A DNA stretch of 64,000 nt from Paracamarosporium sp. OC-R06-R3 (Eukaryota; Ascomycota; Dothideomycetes; Pleosporales; Didymosphaeriaceae), in the NCBI GenBank assembly GCA_019828545.1, contig JACVRA010000420.1, positions 48,977 to 112,976 of the forward strand, read 5' to 3'. Shown piece after piece: positions 45,308 through 56,884 of the stretch. The position numbers and the translations under genes are program-made. The notes below the pieces were generated by a model. The model did no database searches. It was not told the DNA's origin and worked only from the letters and a program-made list of their open reading frames with translations. Within the stretch, counting starts at the first letter, position 1. Every line of letters begins with the position of its first letter.

Positions 45308-46492
45308 GGTGGGCGGAGCGAAGTAGCGTGTTGCATATGAGAAGAGAAGAGATGGAAGGTTGGAGGGAGGGGAGATATACCAGCGACCTATTCAGCGAGC
45401 GTAGGAAAATCAAAATATGCGTCGTCTACTGCCTTGTCTTGTCCTTCTGCCGGTGTTCCAACCCGGAATCGTGTGTGCTGCCGCTCATCCCGTCTCATCT
45501 CATCACACCCTTATTCCTTTCTTTCTTTCTTTCTTTCTTCTTATCTCATTCTTCACGCTATATAATCTCATCTCGTCTCGTCTCATCACTTCCTGGCACG
45601 TACTTTGAGTTACTTTGAGTCGCATGTACTCACTTTACGCACTCACGCAATCTACGCAGTCTACGTAGTCCAGTCTGGATTTCGTAGGGATGGTCTAGTC
45701 TACTCCCCAACGAAACGAATATGGAGGAAGGAAGGGAGAAAGGGAGGAGGGAAGGGAGAAAGGAAAGGGGTCGTACGAATGTATTGCTTACGTCTAGACT
45801 AGACGCGTGTATACTATATTATAATCTCCTTTCTGTCTATATAAGGCTGTTGGTGTAGGTTTTGTGGGGTAGAGTGGATTGGATTGGATTGGGTGAGGTC
45901 AGGCAGACATGGCGGTGGGAGGTGCTGTGGGTGGAGTATGAGGGGATGGTATTTGGGAAGAGGGTTTTTGATGTGGGTAGATGGTTAAGAGGGCCATGGA
46001 GAGTTTGGAAGGAGGGCAGTGGTGACGCGAGGGTGGGTTGGATAGGGGTTGGGTTGGAAGGGAGGGTGGGCGGAGGGGAGCTGGGCTTGGATATATGAGA
46101 GATTGATGGGCTGGGTGCGGGTATATGCGAATGTACTGTAAACTTTTGCTGACACCGTTTGACCAGGGGAGGCTGAGAGTTGGAGGAGAGCGGAAAAGAG
46201 CGCAGATCGGGTCATCGTGACGATATACAGGTAGTGACTGGGGCTCGGTTCAAACGGTATCAACAAAAATCTACGGTATGTGAGTACCGTGGCCTGTCGT
46301 GGTGTTTAGCGTGCGGTTTCCAAGGCCCGTCATGCGGGAAGTCGCACCTATAGGATAAACGTTGAACCATTCCACAGGCCGTGTTCGCTACTTAAAAACA
46401 GATAATAGTTTGAGAGTGGCGTGCACTCTGGGAAAATCAGAGGCTTCCACTCTTAAACGTTGGATGCTCTACATACGCTGCCTAGACGCTTG
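45308..46492. other. Convergent 3' region with simple repeats
   Basis: About 1.2 kb between two converging genes. It includes a TTTC microsatellite at 45516-45539, an AGGAAGG/GGGAGAAAGG purine stretch at 45725-45770 and TGGATTGG units near 45877-45890. No gene seen. Confidence 0.45.
45516..45539 (+). repeat. CTTT microsatellite
   Basis: About five to six tandem CTTT units in the 3' flank of the seryl-tRNA synthetase gene, directly readable. Confidence 0.85.
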
Positions 46493-47557
46493 CTAGCCTA
46501 GTTTGTTTGTCCACGCCGGCTTGTATGTTCCCCTAGGATCGTAACAAAGTGCGTACCAGAGCACAGACAGTAGGAAAATAGCAACGAACATGGTCCAGGC
46601 GCATATAGAGTTCCGCGTAGTCCCACCAATTTCTTCATCTGTCCTGCCCAGCCAGATGGATGTTTGGAGAAAAACGTTTCGGCGGACAATGTCGTATCTC
46701 ATAAGGAAGCGAGATGCCATCATGAATGCACCCAATAATCCCATTACTACAAGAACTTTGGCATAGAGCGTCTTCATGGTATGAGAAAGAGTGATGTCGC
46801 CGTGGGAGTCACGGTCCGGGATAATGTAGTCGATGATTTCGATACAGCCGAATGAACAAAATACACCCTGTGAATATAGAGCAAAATTTCTAAGCCACCA
46901 AGATATCCTATCCAGAAGCCGCTCCGTGGCCGGAGATCCAGCTGGAAGCCGGTGGTCTACGTGTGCGATGGGGCGATCTCCCCACGAACGAGCGCGTCCG
47001 GATGGCGTGCGCTCTTTAGCGCGTTTCCACACGAAGTTCGTTATCTCTGTGACAATGTAGCAAACGGCGAACATGACTATCCACGCCTGGGTCCAGGGTA
47101 TGCCCCTGCAGCTCATGATCTTAACTACCTGCGGCAACAAGCCCAAGAGCGGCACAAGGATGCGGAAGAATCCCATGTTTTCCATCTTTTGCAGGCCAAG
47201 CCTTTCCTCTTCGCCGTGTTTATATGCTCTTTCGACACACTCATACAGACAGTTCCGGACATTCCATTCGTGCACCGTCCAGCCTTGCTCGCGCATCTGC
47301 ACCACCGATATCACGATGAAGTCAGCGAATAGTTGTACGACATTGCAGGCGCACATGACGGGTGAGCTCCGCGCATAAGTACGCAGACGGATCGGCAAAC
47401 TAAGTATGCGGCCAGACGGCTGTGTCATAACGCTCAACTGGATGGCAACCAGGGCCCAAAATATGCTCTGCCATGGCACTTGAGTATCTTCATCTATTCA
47501 TGGTCAGTCGAATCGTGGGAGAAAGAGCACCGTCATGTGACTCAACAAACCTTCCAT
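46493..47557 (-). CDS. Polytopic membrane protein, unrecognised
   Basis: Exon 1 is only 7 nt (47551-47557, ATGGAAG). A 57 bp intron 47494-47550 (GTTTGT...AATAG) follows, then exon 2 46493-47493; together 335 aa starting MEDEDTQVPWQSIFWALVAI. About seven hydrophobic segments are visible, among them ACNVVQLFADFIVISVV, ILVPLLGLLPQVVKIM, AWIVMFAVCYIVTEITNFVW, LYAKVLVVMGLLGAFMMASR and TMFVAIFLLSVLWYALCY. A basic hydrophilic loop (WKRAKERTPSGRARSWGDRP) sits near the middle, probably cytosolic. I recognise no transporter or receptor family. The alternative is a start at an internal methionine (MPWQ... frame), but that one would not be an ATG. Confidence 0.65.
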
Positions 47558-48391
47558 GACTGTACAACTCGAGGCGCTGTTTGAAGTCGAATGCGTTTGC
47601 GCTGCGCTTGAAGCGATGTCCAAATAATGCAAAGGCTAAAGATTCGACGGATTATGTCGCCGTGATACTGTAGATACAGATCGAAGAAACGTGAAGGATA
47701 TATGCGTAAGCGCATAATTCAGCCTTCTGGTCAGCCGCCAAGGCCCGCACACAGCCCCATGCAGGACGACCCCAGTAATCTTCATTGTTCGTTTCGGGCT
47801 CTATATCTCGAGGCAGCAGTCTTATGTAATGATTCATGACATAATCTGAAGCACCACCAGTGGCTACACAGCCGCCACAACAACCTCCATTGTTGATTGC
47901 AGCTTCGGACTGGTGTGGAGAGCATTCCGTATGTCTGTATCCGAAACATCGCGATGGAATATGGTATTTTCAATCGACTTGCGACCGGTTCATTGCACGA
48001 AAGATACTAGAACTGCCCAATGAAGGGAGTATTGAGTCGTTACGCATCTTGAGAAAAGCGATGACTGTTGAAAGGGTATTTGACCTAGTGTTTAGTGGGG
48101 ACATACAGCGATACGATAAATACAAGTCATCAGATAGTCAGCTGCGCTGTAAAGCTTACGACAACAGTAATTCCCTCCTTGGTTTTCATTCTTAGCCAAT
48201 ATCGTGCTTCATCTAAAGTACGATGTATTCACTGAACCTCGTATGAAGAGTTGAGGGTCAGACGTTGCTAATATTGGGGTTATGGCTGTATTTATGTGGT
48301 CGATGGGAGCGGTGGTGACCGAAAATGCGGATCTTCGTTGCGTACGAGAAAGATCTGTACCATTCCACCTGGCTCTACCTATTCTCGATGC
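47558..48391. other. Intergenic region
   Basis: Short frames on both strands (47652-47837 minus, 47860-48195 plus) have some protein-like composition but no domain, no ATG for the plus frame and no partner exons. An upstream exon of the membrane-protein gene could lie here. Not annotated as a gene. Confidence 0.35.
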
Positions 48392-50064
48392 TCATCCGAT
48401 GCTGTCTGCAGCACACTCTAAAACGTCGACAACTTGCTCGCGAAATGCTTGCTGCAATCTTAGGCCATTCTTGTTGTCATCGTCGACATCAAAATCTCCC
48501 GTCAAACAACGGACGACGAGCTGCGTGTATTTCTCTCCAACTTCTCGTGGCAAAGCTTTGTTTGCCTTCTTGACCAAGTAGTCTTGGATCGTCCAAGGGT
48601 CAGTCACGTTCTTAAACCCAGCTCGTTCGAGCGACAGCACAGGCCGCCATAATCCAATTTCCAGAAGTACGACACCCAGACCATAGATATCATGGACTTT
48701 CTGGAAGCGTTTCTGTGGCCGATTTTGCCGTTCGGGGTGGCGATAGACGTTACGGGCAGGATTAATGTCCTGTCGTCCAGAGGAGAAGTCGAGCTCAGGC
48801 CTGCTGAATTCGAAACCCATTACCCATGGTTGAGCAATCGACAATCTCTCTTCCGTGTCCAAGGTCTCCCCATATTTCAAGCACCGTGGAAAGAACACGA
48901 TGTTCTCACTCCGGAAGCTCTCGTGTACCCATTCTACAAGTTGAAGTCCACTTATTGAACTGGCCAAATGCTTTGCCAATCGAAGTCGCTCGCCCAACGT
49001 CGGTCGAATCTTCTTCGAGTCGTAGAGTTGGAGAAGACTGTATGGCACTCCTTCCATGCCATCTGGGATTTCGAAGAGGAAGGCCACTCTGTTGAACCGT
49101 GGATCCAGGTTCCATCCTTTGCAGCTCAAGGTACGAAATGCCACGTCTTTCTGCTGACCCAATAGATGAGCGAGTAGCTCTATGCGGTTGCGTGTACGTT
49201 CTTGCAGCGGTACAGGCTCCGTCCGTTCGGGCGCATAGCTTCGAAATTCAACGAGCGAGGCCGATCCTGGCAGCTCGACCATTGCAAGTCCCCCAACGGC
49301 AGAATTCAAAGCTGCCAATTTTCTGAACAAAATCTCATTCTTGATTTCGAGGCTCGTCGAGACGGCTTGTAACCCGGTCGTTGTCAGGTGGAGCTGTGCT
49401 GGCAAGTTGTAACCGAGCTTCTTCGAATTCTCGTCGTGCGCAAGACGGTCAAGGTGTTTCAAGTTTACGCCTACGCTACTTGCGTGACACAGAAGCTGCA
49501 CTTGGATGTAGACCTTATCATTCGATTTAGTAAAGTTGTTGATGATGGATTGTAGCTTTTTCTTTTCCCAGAGTGCCCATTTCAGACGTATCCGGGGGCT
49601 GCTTTTTCTCTTGATCATCATTCCTGTGGGGGGAGTCAATTCGACGCGAGCCGCACTCAACGTAAGATCTGCTGAACTTCCATATTGATGTTCCTCAAGT
49701 AACTCCACAGCCTCTTCAATAATCTTAAGAACCTTCTTCTGTTGGAACACAATTTGACACTGCACGTCATAGTGAAACTGCATAAATAGGCATCGGCCAT
49801 TGTATGCAATAGCAGGCTCAAACAGTAAGCATTTGAGTGTCCTAGTACGATCATGCTCCTCTATCACCTGGCGTGCCAACTCTTCACTTTCCTACAAGCG
49901 TTTCAACTCAATAGTCAGCTATGAAAGGCTAAGCGTGCGTGTTGAGAGTAGTGGGCCCGACCTACCTCATCAAAGTTTCTGTAATCACCAATGACCTCGG
50001 AAGCCTTCTTTGCGACCTTGCATACGAGATCGAAGACACCAACTGCTACCCCAGCGGTGTCCAT
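48392..50064 (-). CDS. HeLo-like domain plus pseudokinase protein
   Basis: Exon 1 is 49966-50064 (33 codons, MDTAGVAVGVFDLVCKVAKK...), then a 74 bp intron 49892-49965, then exon 2 48392-49891; 532 aa. The N-terminus (residues 1 to about 200) is helical, starts with a Gly/Val-rich amphipathic segment and resembles the HeLo/HELL cell-death domains of HET-S and related fungal proteins. The C-terminal half (about 260-520) is kinase-like but lacks catalytic residues: where HRD is expected there is HESFRSENIVF, and where DFG is expected there is MGFEFSRPE. YRHPERQ, DIYGLGVVLLEIGLW and the C-lobe helices are kept. Family knowledge: HeLo is related to the four-helix bundle of MLKL, which also precedes a pseudokinase. 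Divergently transcribed from a kinase-ankyrin gene 462 bp away. I am sure of the pseudokinase-like half, less sure of the HeLo label. Confidence 0.75.
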
Positions 50065-50526
50065 CTCGGACAGCGCACAATTCTGCCGAGTGAAACCTTG
50101 CGGAAGGGAGTATAGACGAGGTACGAATCCTTCTTAAGCTCCTTTTGACGTGTTGCACCAGGAGATGCGAGAAAGTGGCCGAATAATTGTCTCTCAGGAA
50201 GGCTAGATTGGTGATGATGGGCTGACGAATGACGAAATAGAACGAACGGGGCGCTGGACATTAAAGACGCGAACTTGATGTAGCCTCATGTAACCGCTGT
50301 CGATAGTGTCAGCCGTGGGGTCCGAGATTGATTGATCGTAGGCGGCCAGCCACATACCCCGCCCTCAGCCTCGTGTCCACCCGAAGCACCTGAAGGACCG
50401 AGTTTTCTCTAGAACTCGACCCTTAATCTGCACAGAATCATGCTAGTGACCAGGGATGTCGAAGTTTCTGCCGTGAGGTCTCAATCCTGGTTGAACAAGG
50501 CTCCGCTGACAGGACCGTATTAGAGC
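50065..50526. promoter_or_regulatory. Divergent promoter of the pseudokinase/kinase pair
   Basis: 462 bp flanked by ATGs on both strands and without coding sequence, so both genes probably share control. No TATA box or known factor site could be singled out. Confidence 0.5.
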
Positions 50527-53500
50527 ATGTACTCAGCCTCAATTCCATCCACGCGACGAACGGTAGATAGCCTTCAATCGTCACGATTCAGCTTGAGCGC
50601 TACTACAAAGCCTCAGGCTCAAGGACTACAAGACATCATTGAGACTATCCAAAACTTGAATCTCGAATTCTACCCGCATAATGAAATTGAACGTGGTGAT
50701 TCAATCGGAGAAGGCGAGACCTTTTGGGTTGAAAAAGCCAAAACTAAAGGGAAAGTGATGGCCATCAAACGTTTAAAGATATCCAGCAACTCGCGAGAAG
50801 AGTTCATCCGCCGGATTCAATCACTTCTCCTTGAACTACAGATTATGCATCATGGACCACTCAGAAATCATCCCAACATTCTCACTTTACTAGGCTGGGG
50901 CTGGAATACTTCAGGTGCCAGTGTTCTTCCATACATCCTTGTGGATTACTGTTCAGGAGGAAACCTGCGCCAATATCTCGTAAAGAGCAGATCCAGTAAG
51001 GGATACACTGCATCTTATGGCCCAGAACGAGAGGCTATACGACACAAAGAACTTTTCATGGCAGATATAGCTGCCGGAATTCAAGCTCTCCACACCACAG
51101 GCATTATACACGGAGATGTTAAGCTCGAAAACGTGCTAGTGTCTGATTTCGACGAACGTCGTCGTTGTCCTACTGCCAGAGTCTGTGACTTTGGGCATTC
51201 AATCGTCAAAGGACCAGAAAGGGAAAACGGAAGTTCTGGTACATACAGAGGAACAATCCGGTAGGTGCTAGACTTTACGTGGAGTGGTATCTCGCTAAGT
51301 TATTTGAAAGTTACCATGCGCCAGAGATCATACAGCAGAAGGCAAAACCTTTTGACCAGATGGAGCTAAAAAAGTGCGATATTTGGGCGTTCGGACTTCT
51401 AGCTTGGGAGATCCTCCTTGATGGTGCGTCATACACCGATAAATTAGCGATTGACATCATGGAAATCGAGACCAAACCCGGCGAGGATCGACAGCTCCTT
51501 TCAAGCGCCGTCACATCAACACATATCAGTTATGACCCAATTCAAAGAGCCATTTTCAAAGACGTCTTGAAGGGTACATTACAGTACGAGCCTCACATGC
51601 GTATTAATCAGCTCGACTCTCTGCTCATTATGAAGAAATGGAGGTAAGTACAGCGGCGTACAGAATGGGTTTGTGCCTTCTTTGACAGCCTGCGCAAAAC
51701 AAATTGGTCGTTGGAAGTAAAGATGGGCAATCTTCTTCTTCTCGCTGACACTATTCCAGGACTACAGGCACAACAAATCTCGAAGCCCAATTGGCTCTGC
51801 ATAGCGGTACATCTGAATGGTCTTATGAGGTGAGTCGAGATGCGGTAGATAGATTTTTAGGTATCAATACTAAATCGTGTGCAGATTTTTCGCCACGACA
51901 ACGACCGTGAAATTTTTTGGATCCATAAATCACACATCGCGGAAAACTTCAAATCTGCTTTCGAAAGCCAAAGTGGTGACGAAATTGTAGAAGGATCAGC
52001 TGCATGGCAGCTTGGTTGTTGTTACGCTACTGGATTCGGGGTACCGAAGGAGTGGAGAAAGGCCGATGAATATTTTGAGCAAGCGGTTAAATTGGGAAGC
52101 AAGGTTGCGCAGAATTTCGGCCCAATGCTACTTAACCAAGGTTTCGGACACGAGGGCAAGACATATCGTGCCACTATTCAGCGAATGCTCTCTCTGGACG
52201 AAGTTCCTGTAGGCATGATGTTCGATCAGCGTCAGGATATCATCTCAATACAGACCGTTACTAGCCAGCCGCTTAGCAAGACCTCACCGATGGTTGATGA
52301 GGCTGTACGGAAAGGATACGCCAAGGCTATCGAAGATATGTCTGCATCCCATTCATGGCTCAAGCTTGACTATAAGGAGCCACCTATTACTCAAGCCTTG
52401 CGCACCGGAAACCTGAGGGCTGTGTGGGCATTGTTGTACTGGGGTCTTTCCCCAGACAAAACCGATGAGAGCGGCCGCAATATGTTCCACTGGCTCTTTA
52501 TGATCGATGACGACGCAATGACCTTCGCAGAAATTTTCTTAAAGCAACATGGAAAGGTCCGTTCGAGAACTCTCAACCAGTCCGCATTTCGGACCATGAG
52601 CGTTCATCCTCAGTGGCCTCTACGACTATATGGTACACCTCTAATGCATGCCATTGCTACCGGAAGCAGAAACACAGTCGCTGCGTTACTGAAACTTGGA
52701 GCAGATCCCTTAACTACAAGTCGCACCGAGAATGACATACGTAGTGAAAGACATTGGACAGCTATGCACACCGCTGTTGAGTATCACGATGCAGATATAT
52801 TGAGTCTGCTCAATGGAACACTTACGGAACGCGCTGTATTCATAAATTTAGACTACCTGACGGCCTTGTCCTCAGCTACGGTTTTTGAACGATTTGCGAT
52901 GCACGGTCGGAATGGCACGAGAAATTTACACCGCGTCATCCGGATGTTCGAACGACCAGAAATAGATAATACTACGGATGGTCCTGGAACAGCAGAACAA
53001 AGTTCTTTAATTTCCACAGCCCAATCAGATCTATCATCCCTCGTATTGTCGTTAGACATTGATGACCTTATGGTCAGCGAGGCACTACTTGATCTAAATT
53101 CGAACCATGCCAGATCACTTTATGTCCTCTACTCTAGAGGCACCTCAATCTCCAGCTACCCCATCCATCATGCGATTCAAATGGCCTCCCAAAGAGACGA
53201 TCCAAATGCACTGGCGGCTGTGGAACTTGTCTTGAAGCATGACCCACATGGGCTTTCCCGGGTGGATAGCTCAGGCCGAACATGTCTTCATGTAGCGGCA
53301 ACTGGATTATCTTCTCATGTTATAAAATTCATTGCTGAACGAGACATTTCTTTACTCCATGCAAAAGACAACCAAGGCGCATCGCCCATACACTATTGCG
53401 AGTCAAACACGGTCCTCGAGCATCTCGCATCTTTAGGGGCACACTTAGATGCAACCGACAAGCAGGGAAGGTCCCCCATTTTCTATGCTGCCAGTAAAGG

Positions 53501-54833
53501 TTCGAGCAAGGTCGTGGACGGACTTTGCAGGTTGCATGCCGTCACTGACGCGCCCATGAGATCACCCTGGAACCCTCTGCACATGGCGATAATGCATTCA
53601 AAATTCGAGATAGTGACCTGCCTTATCGCATACGGAGCTCAAGTCAACCTCAGGAACACCGCTGGAAACACGCCACTTCACATTGCAGCTCGACGGTCCT
53701 CCCGATACGAGCTGCAATTACTGCTTGACAAGAATGCAAATATCTCCGTTAGAAACAACGTAGGCCAATATCCATTGCACATCGCTGCTGCATGGAACAA
53801 CCTGGCTGCTGTCGAATTATTTTCAGAGTACATGCCAGAACACATATTGTTAGATGCTGGAACGGAAGACGATGTCCGTACAGGAATACCGCGCTCACCG
53901 CTCTGTATATGCGCAGAACGCTCATATTTCGAGGCAATGCAGACAATGTTATTACGGCTGAATAAATGCGACGTTGAAAAACGAGACCGACACCAACGAA
54001 CCGTAATCCATTATGCTGCTATGGTTAAAAACACTCCCTTGATTTTGTGGTTGATGACATGGAGGGTCAACATTGACGCACGTGATGAGAATTCCGACAC
54101 TCCTCTCTTGAATGCTATTTGCAGTAGCTTTCCCGGTGATACCTTGGAAGTGTGTAGAACTTTGGTAGAATCTGGGGCTTCTGTCACTGCACGCAACCAC
54201 AAGGGTGAATTCGCATGGGATATGGCTTTCAAAACAAAACGCACTGACGTAATGACATACTTGCTATCACATAGTTCATCAGCATGTCAATGCCTCACGT
54301 TGATGGAGAATTTGTTTACTCAAGAGAACTCGACTTCATCTGCAGTCGAAGAGGTTGATGCAGGATCATCAGAAGAACTCACCGAATTTTCCACCGATAA
54401 AGTGTATGAAGCACAGGAACGCAAGGCCAAGCATATAAGGAGGCGCTGTGAACATAAATTAGTGCGAATGGGTATTGAGGAGTCGAATAAAAGCCTTCTG
54501 TTAGCGCTGAAGTCACGGTTGCAAGATATGGAAAATTCAGCAAGGAATAGGGATCAAGCACGACAGTACCGGACCATTTTGAATAGTATGCAGGACGCCC
54601 TTGAGCGTTTGAACTCTAATCCATGGTCAAGATTAGGAGAACCCACAAACGCATGGCTTCGGAGTGGTTGGCTTGGTCGCGATCCAGTGTTTGAGCGGGT
54701 TCCCTATCATGGCCAGGCAAGAGACGTTCCACTTACTGGTAGATGGAACTTCGAGGAACCGCAACCCCTTAACAATCCCGAAGAACTGCGCGTCAGAGCG
54801 AGAAATATTCTCAGTCGCCTGATAAGACGGTAA
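50527..54833 (+). CDS. Protein kinase - Sel1 repeat - ankyrin repeat protein
   Basis: Exons 50527-51260, 51311-51643, 51760-51829 and 51885-54833 give 4086 nt, 1361 aa. The kinase domain (about 55-350) has Gly loop SIGEGETFWV, Lys in VMAIKRLK, catalytic loop HGDVKLENVL (about 195, Gly for Arg in HRD), CDFGHS (about 221) and YHAPE, so the catalytic set is present. A Sel1-like repeat follows (about 417-455, LGCCYATGFGVPKEW...). Ankyrin repeats extend from about 545 to 1190; clear units include GRTCLHVAATGLSSHVIKFI, GRSPIFYAASKGSSKVVDGL, GNTPLHIAARRSSRYELQLL and GQYPLHIAAAWNNLAAVELF. The C-terminal 170 residues are charged and helical. Kinase-ankyrin proteins (for example RIPK4 in animals) are signalling kinases with a sensing/scaffold tail. 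The gene is paired head to head with a HeLo-like/pseudokinase gene. Function otherwise unknown. Confidence 0.9.
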
Positions 54834-55410
54834 AGATGTGCTATTATAGCAAATGTATTCTTCCAGTAGTTGGAGAGTTTGATATCTAAGCAAAGTTAGC
54901 AAGAGAGTTACGTACTAAACCTTACTATATTCCGTAGCGCCATATAAGTAGTAGAATATCTGCTGTTAGATCCTCCCTGTAATCCTAGATCCTTAATAGG
55001 TTTTTTACATTTCCTTTCTCTTCGCCGTCTTCTACGTACCGCCTTTCTATAGTTACTAGTCATTAATCATTCATTTAGTTTGATCTAATCAAATAAGTTG
55101 CTTCAGAAAGCTATTAATCATAATCTTAATAGTTCTGAATAAGAGATAGATGCTTGCACGGGCTATTGGTGAATGAAGTATGGCGAACGAACTATTTGGA
55201 AGGTCTTGGACAAGATCGTCATTCACATGATGAGGTGTTGCAAGGGTACGGCTCATTTGTGATCTAATGATTCACAGTCTCGTGTCTGTGAATGCAACAA
55301 ACACAAATACCTCGACCGCAGGAGTATATAAGACAACGCGTGTCTCCTAACTGGTTGTGAGCCACTGCCACAGCGCGCACCCCACTTCGAAAGACCTCAG
55401 AACCTCGACA
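54834..55410. other. AT-rich intergenic region with ribokinase promoter
   Basis: AT-rich from about 54900 to 55145, possibly an eroded repeat. Nearer the ribokinase gene a TATA-like gtatataag lies at about 55324, some 87 bp before the ATG. No other gene. Confidence 0.5.
55324..55332 (+). promoter_or_regulatory. TATA box of the ribokinase gene
   Basis: gtatataag is a good match to TATAWAAR, placed about 80-90 bp upstream of the ATG at 55411, a usual distance in filamentous fungi. Confidence 0.5.
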
Positions 55411-56561
55411 ATGCCAACAACCCGTTCCACCGCGTTGAGCGCAGATGTGAAAAATTTCGTCGTGTCCGTTGTGGGCGGAACGACTATGGATCTAGTTTTT
55501 GAAGCCGAGCGGATGCCTAAAAACGATGAGTCATTGGATGCGGATAGTCTAGTCTACAAACCCGGTGGGAAAGGTTCCAACACATCGATAGCTATTTATC
55601 GGTCTCAGTACAAGAAACCCGTCGACGGGGCCAAACCAGAGCCAATCGAGCCGCTACACGTATCGGACATCAGCACCGGACCTGACAGCAATACAAATTC
55701 AGACAAGCGACGACGTGGTGCTGTAGTGTATCTCAACACTGCCGTGGGAAATGATCAATTTGGGAAGGATTTGACAAGAAGCTTAAAGCAAAACGGCATT
55801 GATACACATGGAGTCCGCACGTTTTCGGGCCAAAGCAGTGGCACCTGCGTGGTTTTTGTCAATCCATTCACGAAAGAGTCTTGCGATATCGGGTACCCGG
55901 GCGCCAATACGAGTTGGACACCTCGCGAGCCCGACTCGGTAACATGTCTTACGGGGAAGGAGCCACAAACGCCAGATCTCATCGTCTGCCATCTGGAGAC
56001 GAGACAAGAAACAATTGAAACGGCCCTAGCCACCGCTGCTAGGCATGGTGTTGAGACGCTGCTGAACCCGTCGCCGGTGATGCACATACTCACCGAACGT
56101 TATAAGTGCATAACACATCTAATTCTGAACGAGCTAGAGGCAGCGGAGCTAGCTCCTGGAGATCAAAAGAAGCTGAAGACTATCGAAGAACGGAGGAGAG
56201 CTGCTAAGTATTTCCTGGGCCAAGGAGAAAAGAATGTTGTGATCACAGTTGGCGTGGAGGGTGCATTCTTTGCCACAGCGACGTGCGACGGCATTGTGCC
56301 AGCGGTGCCAAATGTAGACATCAAAGACACAACAGGAGCAGGGCAAGTCTAACGCAGTTTATAACAAGGAAGAAAAGCTAATATTTGGCCCTTAGAGACA
56401 CGTTCGCCGGGTACTATGCCATGGATTACGTGAGGCAACGGCATCGCGGGGAGTGGGATATCAAAAAGGCTGTCGAGTTAGGTTGTCGAGCAGCTGCGAA
56501 GACGATACAACAGGTCGGGGCGCAAGATGCTATTCCGTGGGCAGATGAACTTGAACATTAG
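55411..56561 (+). CDS. RBK1: Ribokinase (PfkB family sugar kinase)
   Basis: Exons 55411-56342 and 56396-56561 give 1098 nt, 365 aa. The ATG at 55411 is chosen over upstream in-frame GTG codons. PfkB features: N-terminal VVGGTTMDLVFEAERMP (ribose contact), the first PfkB signature around KPGGKGSNTSIA, an N-T-A-V-G-N-D-Q-F-G motif, LLNPSP, LILNELEAAEL, and the second signature DTTGAGDTF with the catalytic base Asp. The intron (56343-56395, 53 bp) begins GCAAGT and splits the GAGD motif; only a GC-AG junction restores it. Ribokinase phosphorylates D-ribose to ribose 5-phosphate in the cytosol, feeding the pentose phosphate pathway and nucleotide synthesis. An insertion at residues 85-120 (Asp/Ser/Asn-rich) is longer than usual. 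Confidence 0.93.
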
Positions 56562-56884
56562 TTGGCGGCATACCCCTCTGGTGACACATAGCTAGAGGTG
56601 GTAGATCCATGTGTCCTGCTAGTAGCACTAGAATATGCCAGCGCGATCTCGGACCATCAACTGCTACGTGTCAGTGCCAACATAGCCCCATCGCATCTTT
56701 TTATACTTCATGAGAGTCTCTTACATCATATTTTGAAGCCTACTATTATACTGATATAATAGTACTAGTACTACATATAACGCCGAAGTGCTGTCGGTAA
56801 CACTACTAGAGGCTATATGACTTAAGACCAACCAGACCAAAACTCCCAACTCCATACCCAGCGGCGCTCCTTAGTACCCAACGT
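56562..56884. other. Short convergent 3' region
   Basis: About 320 bp between the ribokinase stop and the stop of the secreted RNase-like gene on the other strand. TA-rich at 56745-56785. No gene. Confidence 0.45.

Noticed and set aside
46190..46285. ggttcaaac near 46247 as a possible tRNA T-loop
   Set aside because: No matching acceptor stem or A box could be found by eye.
47860..48195. 111-codon plus-strand frame with some protein-like features
   Set aside because: No ATG at the start, no partner exon and no recognisable motif.
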